From NCBI GenBank assembly GCA_022776205.1, contig JALFIK010000157.1, positions 1 through 15,705 on the forward strand: 15,705 bases of DNA, written 5' to 3'. The stretch is from Eubacterium sp. (GTDB lineage Bacteria > Bacillota > Clostridia > Lachnospirales > Lachnospiraceae). The notes under the pieces are model-generated. The model had not been told where the DNA came from. It saw only the letters and a list, made by a program, of their open reading frames with translations, and ran no database searches. The translations under genes and the position numbers were made by a program. Shown piece after piece: positions 7,171-13,864 of this stretch (position 1 is its first letter; the number at the start of each line of letters is the position of its first letter).

Positions 7171-8397
7171 TTATCTCCTTTCCCTGTCGCAAAGTTCTTC
7201 AAAAAGATAAGGAAATATTCGAATACTTCTTTCCAGGATTCCCTGCATATAGGCAATTGCCGTTCCATAATTGGTAAATGGAATGTTCTGGTCTTTTGCG
7301 CATTTCATCCGGTATCGTATCTCCCTTTCATTAAGCATACATCCACCACAGTGAATCACCAGAGAAAACGGAGACAGATCTTCCGGAAACCCCCTTCCCG
7401 ATGAGGTTTCAATCCGTAGATTTCTTCCCGTATAATTTCTTAACCAGCGGGGAATTTTCACGCTGCCAATATCGTCACACTGCCTGTGGTGAGTACAGCC
7501 TTCTGCAATAAGGATGCAATCACCATCTTTCAGATTCTCGATGGCGGCTGCACCAAGGACTGCCTCCTCCAGAAATCCTTTATACCGTGCCATGAGTATG
7601 GAAAAAGAAGTAAGCGGTATTTCTTCCGGCACATCCGCACTGACCTTGGCAAACACCTGGGAATCCGTAATCACAAGGGCAGGTTTCGTTCCGAGACGAC
7701 AGAGAAGTTCACGAAGCTCATGCTCTTTCACGCAGATGGCTGCACCGTCCGCCTCAAGCACATCCCGGATCACCTGCTGCTGAGGAAGAATCAGTCGTCC
7801 TTTCGGAGCCGCCTTATCAATTGGTATGACAAGAATAACGAGATCGGATGGGTGAATCAGATCTCCCACCAAAGACAATTTCCCGTTATCGGTTTTTACC
7901 AGATGAGAAATTTTTTCCTTTAATTCTTCAATATGAGTCTTTTTCAGAGCGCTCACATAAAGCACATTTTCTTCTGTTTTTTTTGTTTTCTTCTCCTCCG
8001 GCAGAATATCTTCTTTATTATACACGATAAGATAAGGAATCTCTTTTTCTCTGAAAATAGAAAGGAGTTCTTCTTCACATTCCTGGATTCCTTTGAGTCC
8101 ATCGACAATAAGAATCGCCACATCCGTACGATTTAAAATCTGCTTTGTTTTTTTAATTCGCAGTTCTCCAAGATTCCCCACATCATCAAATCCCGGCGTG
8201 TCAATGATCATAACCGGTCCTAACGGTAACAGTTCCATCGCTTTATATACCGGATCTGTCGTTGTCCCTTTTGTATCAGACACAACTGCCAGCTCCTGCC
8301 CGGTAATCGCATTTACCACACTGGATTTTCCGGCATTTCTTCTTCCAAAAAATCCAATATGGATTCTCTCACCGGATGGTGTATCATTCAATCCCAT
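7171..8397 (-). CDS. hydF: [FeFe]-hydrogenase H-cluster maturation GTPase HydF
   Basis: 408 residues, the family's normal length. HydF is the GTPase scaffold that receives the products of HydE and HydG and delivers the 2Fe subcluster to apo-hydrogenase. The N-terminal G domain shows GRRNAGKSS (18-26), a threonine-rich switch GTTT (44-47), DTPGF (66-70), NKED (127-130) and SAL (149-151). A middle dimerisation region follows. The C-terminal cluster-binding domain has Cys301-x-His303, a 45-residue spacer, then His349-Cys350-x-x-Cys353 (HCGGC), matching the CxHx(44-53)HCxxC pattern. A GTG start at 8421 is possible, but the ATG at 8397 has GGGGAG five bases upstream and gives the standard N-terminus MGLNDTPSGERIHIGFFG. 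It lies 20 bases after the threonine aldolase stop and 6 before aspA. hydE, hydG and the hydrogenase itself are not in the window. Confidence 0.97.
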   Translation of the reverse strand: MGLNDTPSGERIHIGFFGRRNAGKSSVVNAITGQELAVVSDTKGTTTDPVYKAMELLPLGPVMIIDTPGFDDVGNLGELRIKKTKQILNRTDVAILIVDGLKGIQECEEELLSIFREKEIPYLIVYNKEDILPEEKKTKKTEENVLYVSALKKTHIEELKEKISHLVKTDNGKLSLVGDLIHPSDLVILVIPIDKAAPKGRLILPQQQVIRDVLEADGAAICVKEHELRELLCRLGTKPALVITDSQVFAKVSADVPEEIPLTSFSILMARYKGFLEEAVLGAAAIENLKDGDCILIAEGCTHHRQCDDIGSVKIPRWLRNYTGRNLRIETSSGRGFPEDLSPFSLVIHCGGCMLNEREIRYRMKCAKDQNIPFTNYGTAIAYMQGILERSIRIFPYLFEELCDRERR

Positions 8398-8417
8398 ATC
8401 TTCTCCCCTTTCCGCTC

Positions 8418-9443
8418 TCACAGGACAGATAACAATTCCTCGACATCTTTTTTCTTCGTCGCCCAGCTCGTTGCCAGACGAATTACTGTCTGATTTTCAC
8501 CAATTTTTTCCCAGAAACTAAATACCACCTTTTTCTTCCACTCTTCCATTTCCCGATCCGAAAGAACAAGGAAAATCTGGTTTGTGGGAGAGTCTATATA
8601 GAATTCATATTCCTTTTCTCTGAGTCCCTTTTTTAACATTTCTGCTGTTTCAATCGCATTTTTACTGATTTTTAAATAGAGTTCATCGGTAAATAAGGTA
8701 TCAAACTGCACTCCGAGAAGCCTGCCTTTTGCAAGCAGTGCCCCATGCTGTTTTACAATAGTCATAAAATGTCTCGGTGCATTGTTTTTTGTGAAAACTA
8801 CTGCCTCTCCGCAAAGAGCACCAACTTTTGTCCCACCAATATAAAAAACGTCACACAAGCTCGCAATTTCCGGTAGAGAAAGATCGTTTTCTTCACTCGC
8901 AAGCCCGTAGCCTAAACGGGCCCCGTCAAGATACAGGGGAAGATTGTATTCTCTGCATATGCCTGAAATATCTGTCAGCTCTTTTTTAGAATAAAGTGTG
9001 CCATATTCTGTCGGATGGGAAAGATATACCATTCCCGGAAAAACCATATGCTCATGATTTTCATCCGCAAAATAAGTTTCCAGATATGTTCTAAGTTCCT
9101 CTGCGTGGATTTTTCCGTCTATTTGAGAAAGGGTGAGCACTTTATGACCGGATGCCTCGATCGCTCCGGCTTCATGCACACTGATATGACCGGATCCTGC
9201 AGCTACCACACCTTCGTACTGTTGTAACATCCCGTCAATTACCGTGGCATTTGTCTGGGTTCCTCCTACGAGAAAATACACTTCTCCGTCAGGACATTCA
9301 CAGGCTTTTAAAATTTTTTTCTTTGCCCTTTCACAAAAAAAATCTGTTCCGTACCCAGGTAATTTTTCGTCATTTGTCTCCATAAGGTTTCTTAAAATTT
9401 CCTCGTGAGCACCTTCCGAATAGTCATTTTCAAAATATAACAT
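8418..9443 (-). CDS. Low-specificity L-threonine aldolase (PLP, beta-eliminating lyase fold)
   Basis: 341 residues, fold-type I PLP enzyme of the threonine aldolase/beta-eliminating lyase family. It should cleave threonine or allo-threonine to glycine and acetaldehyde, and family members often act on other beta-hydroxy amino acids. Motifs are ENDYSEGAH near the N-terminus (5-13), FLVGGTQTNAT (57-67) for phosphate binding, ISVHEAGA (87-94) with a His expected to stack on PLP, YLDGARLGYG (171-180) with the Asp that contacts the pyridine nitrogen, and YIGGTKVGA (201-209) with Schiff-base Lys206. The start overlaps the end of the S66 peptidase gene by 14 bases, and AAGGA lies upstream within that gene, indicating translational coupling. 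Its product glycine is the ligand of the nearby riboswitch. Stereospecificity cannot be read from the sequence. Confidence 0.9.
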   Translation of the reverse strand: MLYFENDYSEGAHEEILRNLMETNDEKLPGYGTDFFCERAKKKILKACECPDGEVYFLVGGTQTNATVIDGMLQQYEGVVAAGSGHISVHEAGAIEASGHKVLTLSQIDGKIHAEELRTYLETYFADENHEHMVFPGMVYLSHPTEYGTLYSKKELTDISGICREYNLPLYLDGARLGYGLASEENDLSLPEIASLCDVFYIGGTKVGALCGEAVVFTKNNAPRHFMTIVKQHGALLAKGRLLGVQFDTLFTDELYLKISKNAIETAEMLKKGLREKEYEFYIDSPTNQIFLVLSDREMEEWKKKVVFSFWEKIGENQTVIRLATSWATKKKDVEELLSVL

Positions 9444-10320
9444 TTTTCATTTCCTTTTCATAAAATGTATAGTACTGCCCGATTCGTACAGCTTTCGAAT
9501 CGGATCCATGACCGACTTGTTTCGTTTTGACAACGGGCATGCCTTCCGGAAGAAACCCTTGTAGAAGTTCAAAAGCAGAAGGGCCTTTCCCCCTGCTTTC
9601 GAGCTCAGTGAACGTTCCAAGGAGGACTCCTCTTATGTCCAAAAAGGCACCCATCTGGGAAAGCTGTGCAAAATAGGTAAGAATCTGTCCTTCTGAACCA
9701 CCTCTTGCTTCCAGCAAAAGAATTTTATCTGTTAAATCCGGAAAATAAGGAGTGCCGGCTAATTTTAAAAAACAACGAATATTTCCACCGACGATTACTC
9801 CCTCCATCTTTTTCTCCTGACAAAAAGTATAGGGAAAACTAAACAGGTCCGTTCTCCCACCAAAAACTGTTTTTGCAAATTCTTTTTCCTGCACGAAACC
9901 ATTGTCGGAAACCAGATTTCTGATCTGATATAGCACAGATGTTTTTCCGGTTTTCCCATAAATTGCATTTAGTACCGTGGTAAGATCACTATATCCCCAT
10001 AATTCTTTCCCGGAACAGGAAATAACCCTAAAATCCAGATAAGGAAGAATCATATTCGCAATATCTCCGCCGGATATGTCAAAAATCCCGCGGATGGAAG
10101 GATCCTTATAAAAATCCATAAGAATCTCCGCCCGTTTTCTCGCATTTACACTTTCCACACTTTCCGTTTCATAAAGAAATGGCGAAAACACCGGGACAAG
10201 TCCCAGATGCTGTAATACATTTTTTAAAGAATTTATTTCTCTTTCTGTTTTCTTTTTTCGTCCGTTTGAGCAGCATACAATGCCGATTCTGTCATTCTTT
10301 TCCATAATTCTGTATTTCAC
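9430..10320 (-). CDS. S66 family serine peptidase (LD-carboxypeptidase / MccF type)
   Basis: 296 residues, normal for peptidase family S66. This family includes LdcA, which trims the terminal D-Ala from muropeptide tetrapeptides in cell-wall recycling, and MccF, which inactivates microcin C-like peptidyl nucleotides. The catalytic Ser-Glu-His triad is visible: WGYSD with Ser111, LLLEARGG with Glu204 and VGHGSD with His271. The segment FDISGGDIAN (80-89) resembles the xGGDDS stretch of MccF-like members more than the ARGGYG of LdcA. The GTG start overlaps the TGA stop of the upstream small gene (GTGA), with AAGGA four bases before it. A downstream ATG at residue 6 is less well placed. No signal peptide is seen, so it is cytoplasmic. 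It shares an operon with threonine aldolase, hydF and aspA, without an obvious functional link. Confidence 0.88.
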   Translation of the reverse strand: MKYRIMEKNDRIGIVCCSNGRKKKTEREINSLKNVLQHLGLVPVFSPFLYETESVESVNARKRAEILMDFYKDPSIRGIFDISGGDIANMILPYLDFRVISCSGKELWGYSDLTTVLNAIYGKTGKTSVLYQIRNLVSDNGFVQEKEFAKTVFGGRTDLFSFPYTFCQEKKMEGVIVGGNIRCFLKLAGTPYFPDLTDKILLLEARGGSEGQILTYFAQLSQMGAFLDIRGVLLGTFTELESRGKGPSAFELLQGFLPEGMPVVKTKQVGHGSDSKAVRIGQYYTFYEKEMKNVIF

Positions 10321-10610
10321 TTTTCCTTTATATTTCCAGAAAATAAGTCAGTAATTCCTTTTTCTATTCTCTCTTTATTTAATGTCTCTTTCCACCGGCT
10401 GCTGTTTCCCTGTTCCCCAATTAATTGAAATACTTCCTTCGCTTCCTTATTTTTTAAAAGTGTTCTGTCTGCAAATAGGAAGGAAATAAACAAAATAAAA
10501 CAAAGAAACAGCCGAATCCGGAAACGCAAAAAGGACGGAAGACCATCCTCCCGCCCTTTTTTCTTTCTACGGCTGTGGCCCGCCTGATAAGTATACCGTG
10601 TCTGATTCAT
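10317..10610 (-). CDS. Small hypothetical membrane protein
   Basis: 97 residues; no family recognised. The N-terminal ~30 residues are basic (RRKKKGR), followed by one hydrophobic segment around FRIRLFLCFILFISFLF (30-46), then a charged ~50-residue soluble tail. This predicts a single-pass membrane protein with its N-terminus inside. The ATG start has AAGGGA seven bases upstream, and the stop overlaps the next gene's GTG by four bases, which supports real translation. A strong terminator-like hairpin lies inside codons ~17-28, so the first part of this frame may instead be untranslated. The reading frame from the hydrophobic segment onward is the better supported part. Confidence 0.55.
   Translation of the reverse strand: MNQTRYTYQAGHSRRKKKGREDGLPSFLRFRIRLFLCFILFISFLFADRTLLKNKEAKEVFQLIGEQGNSSRWKETLNKERIEKGITDLFSGNIKEK
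10528..10562. terminator. Strong terminator-like hairpin, T-run on both strands
   Basis: AAAAAGGACGGAAG (10528-10541) and CTCCCGCCCTTTTT (10548-10561) form a 14-position stem with two A/C mismatches and a six-base loop. On the minus strand the 3' arm ends in TTTTT; on the plus strand in TTTTTT. It is the only good terminator downstream of the UPF0210 gene (stop at 10707), about 145 bases away. It lies inside the 5' part of the small membrane protein frame, so it may end the upstream transcript, attenuate the operon, or both. Confidence 0.6.
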
Positions 10611-10706
10611 ACAGATGTCCCTTCATTCTTTGTACACTATATGAACCTGCATATCAATTATGCTTATCATCCCACTCCACACAGATTTTTCAAAATAAAG
10701 ATAAAA

Positions 10707-12071
10707 CTAATTTTTAAAACTGTGAATCGGTGCAGGAATTCTTCCACCTCGATTAATGAAGGCCGAACAGTCAAACTGGTTTACAGGCATAATCGGTGCA
10801 TGTCCAAGCAGCCCTCCAAACTGTACGGTATCGCCCACACCCTTGCCAATTACAGGAATCACACGAACTGCAGTGGTTTTCTGATTTACCATACCGAGAG
10901 CCATCTCATCGGCAATGATTCCGGAAATGGTACTCGCTTTTGTATCGCCGGGAATTGCAATCATATCAAGGCCAACGGAGCAGACACAGGTCATCGCCTC
11001 TAACTTTTCCAGAGACAGGGCGCCTGCCTCTACAGCATCGATCATTCTCTGGTCTTCGCTGACCGGAATAAAGGCACCGCTCAGCCCTCCCACATAGGAA
11101 GAAGCCATAACTCCGCCCTTCTTTACCTGGTCATTCAGCATGGCAAGAGCAGCTGTTGTTCCCGGCGCTCCCGCATATTCCAGACCGATCTCTTCTAAAA
11201 TCTCTCCCACGCTATCACCGATCGCCGGTGTCGGTGCAAGGGAGAGATCGATAATTCCAAAAGGAACATGGAGGCGTTTTGATGCCTCTTTTGCCACAAG
11301 CTGTCCCACACGGGTTACCTTAAACGCCGTTTTCTTGATTGTCTCGCACAGCACCTCAAAATTCTTTCCACGAACGTTTTCAAGGGCACGTTTTACCACA
11401 CCGGGACCACTGACACCCACATTGATAACCGTATCTGCCTCCGTCACGCCATGGAACGCACCTGCCATAAACGGATTGTCATCCGGCGCATTGGTAAATA
11501 CAACAAATTTGGCATTTCCAATGCTGTCTTTGTCTGCTGTTTTTCTGGAAGTTTCCAGGATGATCTCCCCGAGCATCTTCACGGCATCCATATTGATTCC
11601 TGTCTTGGTTGAACCCACATTTACCGAACTGCAGACGCGGTCCGTAACAGCCAGAGCCTCCGGAATGGACTGCAGAAAATACTCATCCGCTTTTGTCATC
11701 CCTTTATTCACAAGGGCGGAATATCCACCGATAAAATTCACACCAACTTCTTTTGCACAGCGGTCAAGTTCCCGGGCAATCTGCACAAAGTCTTCGGAAC
11801 ATTTACAGCAAGACCCTCCCACCAGGGCAATCGGCGTAACAGAAATTCGCTTATTTACACTTGGAATTCCATATTCCTGCTCAATATCCTGTCCGACTTT
11901 TACCAGATCTTTTGCTTTAGTCGTAATCTTTGTATAGATGGCATCACAAACTTCATCGAGGGAATCACTGATACAATCCAACAGACTGATTCCCATTGTG
12001 ATCGTACGGACATCCAGATTCATCTCATGAATCATCTTGTTTGTTTCAATTACTTCATTTAAATTTAACAT
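10707..12071 (-). CDS. UPF0210 / PFL-like family protein, function unknown
   Basis: 454 residues, the usual length for UPF0210 (DUF711), a family with a pyruvate formate-lyase-like barrel fold but no established reaction. No glycyl-radical motif (RVxGY type) is present. Conserved-looking segments are GGSCCKC (85-91, three cysteines), NVGSTKTGINMDAV (151-164), FTNAPDDNPFMAGAFHG (192-208), GLSLAP-like SLAPTPAIGDSVGE (277-290), TCVCSVGLDMIAIPGD (361-376) and RGGRIPAPIHS (441-451). TAGGAGG precedes the ATG by six bases and overlaps the TAG stop of the ACT-domain gene, so the two are translationally coupled. The pair UPF0237-UPF0210 is conserved widely in Firmicutes, which implies a joint role, possibly sensing or handling an amino-acid-like ligand. 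Confidence 0.93.
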   Translation of the reverse strand: MLNLNEVIETNKMIHEMNLDVRTITMGISLLDCISDSLDEVCDAIYTKITTKAKDLVKVGQDIEQEYGIPSVNKRISVTPIALVGGSCCKCSEDFVQIARELDRCAKEVGVNFIGGYSALVNKGMTKADEYFLQSIPEALAVTDRVCSSVNVGSTKTGINMDAVKMLGEIILETSRKTADKDSIGNAKFVVFTNAPDDNPFMAGAFHGVTEADTVINVGVSGPGVVKRALENVRGKNFEVLCETIKKTAFKVTRVGQLVAKEASKRLHVPFGIIDLSLAPTPAIGDSVGEILEEIGLEYAGAPGTTAALAMLNDQVKKGGVMASSYVGGLSGAFIPVSEDQRMIDAVEAGALSLEKLEAMTCVCSVGLDMIAIPGDTKASTISGIIADEMALGMVNQKTTAVRVIPVIGKGVGDTVQFGGLLGHAPIMPVNQFDCSAFINRGGRIPAPIHSFKN

Positions 12072-12080
12072 GTCTGCCTC

Positions 12081-12368
12081 CTAGATACGATGCATCATCT
12101 CAAAAATCTCTTCTCTCTGTGCCTGAATCTTTACGCCGATCTCATCACCGATCTGGGCAAGTTCCTCAGCCATGACCGGAAAAGTCTTTGTCACCTCTTC
12201 GGATTCTACGATCATCATCATATTAAAATATCCACCGGTGATCGTCTGATTAATATCAAGGATGTTTATATTATTATTTGCCAGGTAAGTACAAACCTTG
12301 GCGATAATTCCGACAGAATCTTTTCCTAATACCGTAATTATTGATTTCTTCAGTTTTTTTTCTTCCAT
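12081..12368 (-). CDS. UPF0237 ACT-domain protein
   Basis: 95 residues made of a single ACT domain: SIITVLGKDSVGIIAKVCTYL (beta-alpha), then NINILDINQTITGGYFNMMMIVE, then a C-terminal helical part ending in QREEIFEMMHRI. ACT domains bind small ligands, often amino acids, at subunit interfaces, and this family resembles the glycine-cleavage regulator GcvR in fold. No DNA-binding or catalytic domain is attached, so it probably acts as a regulatory subunit for the UPF0210 protein encoded 10 bases downstream. AAAGGAG lies nine bases before the ATG. The ligand is unknown. Confidence 0.92.
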   Translation of the reverse strand: MEEKKLKKSIITVLGKDSVGIIAKVCTYLANNNINILDINQTITGGYFNMMMIVESEEVTKTFPVMAEELAQIGDEIGVKIQAQREEIFEMMHRI

Positions 12369-12412
12369 TTTTTTGTTCTCCTTTATAATCGCATCTGCAG
12401 GATTTTACCCAA

Positions 12413-13204
12413 TTATATGACATAGGTGGGCGTGGTTCTGCTTGCCACCTGAAGGGAAAAATCTGCCTCATCGGGATTCAGATTATGTAACATAAGTTCA
12501 ACCTTTACGGTCTCATAAGCAAGTTCCCCATAGTTATTCTCCTTACTGAGATGTCCCAAAAGTATATGACGACAGTTCTTTCCGATTACTTTCGAGAGAA
12601 ACTGTCCAGCCCTTTCATTGGAAAGATGACCCCGGTTTCCCATAATTCTCCTTTTAAGGGGATACGGATATGGTCCTACCATAAGCATATTCAAATCATG
12701 ATTTGACTCCACAAGAAGGGTTTCACATCCCTGCATCTTCTCCACAAGATAATCGTCATAGGTTCCGAAATCCGTCGCCACCCCAACCTTCGATTTCTGA
12801 TCGGAAATCGTGTAACAGACAGGATCTGCCGCATCATGATAAATCCGGGAAGCTTCAATGCGTGCATCATCAATCAGGAACGGCTGATCCGGTGCAATGC
12901 TCTCAAATAAATCCGGATTCACCTTTCCGAGGGATGGTGTCTTTAATATGGCATCAATCGTCTTTCCCGTGGCAAAAACCGGAACAGGATATTTCCTTAA
13001 AAAGACACCAAGTCCGGCAATGTGATCCATATGCTCATGGGTTACAAGAATTCCCTGAATCATCCCCGGATCAATTTCCATCTGAGATAGTCCCTCAACG
13101 ATCCTTTTTCGGCTAATTCCTGCATCAACAAGAAAATGGGCATGGTCATTTCCAATATAAATACAATTGCCGCTACTGCCACTGGCAATACTCGCTAAAT
13201 TCAT
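12413..13204 (-). CDS. walJ: WalJ/YycJ family MBL-fold metallohydrolase
   Basis: 263 residues of the metallo-beta-lactamase fold, close to B. subtilis YycJ/WalJ in length and N-terminus (ASIASGSSGNC, 4-14). Metal ligands seen are THEHMDH (55-61), a downstream acidic ATDFG (143-147), H193 in RGHLS and H218 in LLGHLS. The family is a putative nuclease linked to cell-wall and replication/division control; the substrate is uncertain. The frame extends upstream to a TTG codon at 13237, but the ATG at 13204 has AAGGA about nine bases upstream and gives the expected N-terminus. It is the first gene after the candidate promoter at the end of coaE. The usual walRK partners are not nearby. Confidence 0.9.
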   Translation of the reverse strand: MNLASIASGSSGNCIYIGNDHAHFLVDAGISRKRIVEGLSQMEIDPGMIQGILVTHEHMDHIAGLGVFLRKYPVPVFATGKTIDAILKTPSLGKVNPDLFESIAPDQPFLIDDARIEASRIYHDAADPVCYTISDQKSKVGVATDFGTYDDYLVEKMQGCETLLVESNHDLNMLMVGPYPYPLKRRIMGNRGHLSNERAGQFLSKVIGKNCRHILLGHLSKENNYGELAYETVKVELMLHNLNPDEADFSLQVASRTTPTYVI

Positions 13205-13236
13205 TTTCAACAATCCTTCATGACAAAATATATCCA

Positions 13237-13265
13237 ATTATATAACAATTTTATCTGTTAGTAAA
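13237..13265 (-). promoter_or_regulatory. Sigma-A-type promoter for walJ - ACT - UPF0210
   Basis: Read on the minus strand, TTTACT (13265-13260, four of six to the -35 consensus) is followed after exactly 17 bases by a perfect TATAAT (13242-13237). Transcription would start near 13230, about 26 bases before the walJ ATG at 13204. The -35 box overlaps the last codons and stop of coaE, so this promoter separates walJ and its followers from polA-coaE. Confidence 0.6.
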
Positions 13266-13863
13266 GGGACAGTATTTCATCCACGGCTTTTTTTACCTGT
13301 TTTTTTGTCTCGTTAAGATCCAGGTGATTATCGATAACTGTGGAACATTCCTGTAGAAAGACTTCTTCCGGAAGCTGTTTTTTCATAATATCCCTGCATT
13401 TCTCCTCTGTGTATCCCCTTGCGGCCATGAGCCGGTGGATTCTGGTTTCCTCATCCACATAAACATACCACATTGCATCAAATTCTTTCTGGAGTCCGTG
13501 TTCGATTAAAAGAGCAGCTTCCACAGCGATAAAAGAAGCCTTTCCTTCTGCCTTAATCCTGTCTATTCTGCGAAAAATTTCTTTTCGTACATTTGGATGG
13601 GTAATCCCGTTTAAAATTTCCAGTTTTTCTTTATTTTTAAACACACAGGCAGCCAGAGCCTGACGGTTGATCGTTCCATCATGGCTTAATATTCCGGTAC
13701 CAAATTTTTTTACAATCTCCTCATAATTCTGTCCGCCCGGCTCCATAAGATCATGGGCAACCAGGTCTGCAAGAATAATTTCTGCCCCGTATTCTTCCTT
13801 TAAGATATTCATAACCACGCTTTTCCCGGATCCAACCCCACCGGTCACACCGACTACTTTCAT
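13258..13863 (-). CDS. coaE: Dephospho-CoA kinase
   Basis: 201 residues, the normal length. It catalyses the last step of coenzyme A synthesis, ATP-dependent phosphorylation of the 3'-hydroxyl of dephospho-CoA, in the cytoplasm. It has the P-loop TGGVGSGKS (7-15), the substrate-binding ADLVAHDL segment (32-39), the VEAALLIEHG region (114-123) and the lid-type stretch RIHRLMAARG (141-150). The frame is open further upstream to 13905, but the ATG at 13863 with GAGGC about eight bases before it gives the standard N-terminus MKVVGVTGGVGSGKS. It begins two bases after the polA stop codon and is translationally coupled to it. The polA-coaE order is common in Firmicutes. Confidence 0.96.
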   Translation of the reverse strand: MKVVGVTGGVGSGKSVVMNILKEEYGAEIILADLVAHDLMEPGGQNYEEIVKKFGTGILSHDGTINRQALAACVFKNKEKLEILNGITHPNVRKEIFRRIDRIKAEGKASFIAVEAALLIEHGLQKEFDAMWYVYVDEETRIHRLMAARGYTEEKCRDIMKKQLPEEVFLQECSTVIDNHLDLNETKKQVKKAVDEILSLY

Positions 13864-13864
13864 A

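Noticed and set aside
8398..8421. GTG start for hydF overlapping threonine aldolase by four bases
   Set aside because: No ribosome binding site precedes the GTG. The ATG at 8397 has GGGGAG upstream and yields the standard HydF N-terminus.
8093..8521. 142-codon open frame on the plus strand
   Set aside because: It is antisense to hydF and the end of threonine aldolase, both well supported. It has no recognisable domain.
11140..11937. 265-codon open frame on the plus strand
   Set aside because: It is antisense to the UPF0210 gene, which has family motifs along its whole length. The plus-strand translation is low-complexity Ser/Thr/Pro-rich and unrecognisable.
10707..12071. Glycyl-radical pyruvate formate-lyase
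   Set aside because: Similarity is only to the PFL-like fold of UPF0210. No RVxGY-type glycyl-radical motif and no activating enzyme gene are seen.
13205..13237. TTG start adding 11 residues to WalJ
   Set aside because: It would lie within the -10 region of the candidate promoter and lacks a ribosome binding site. The internal ATG fits the family.
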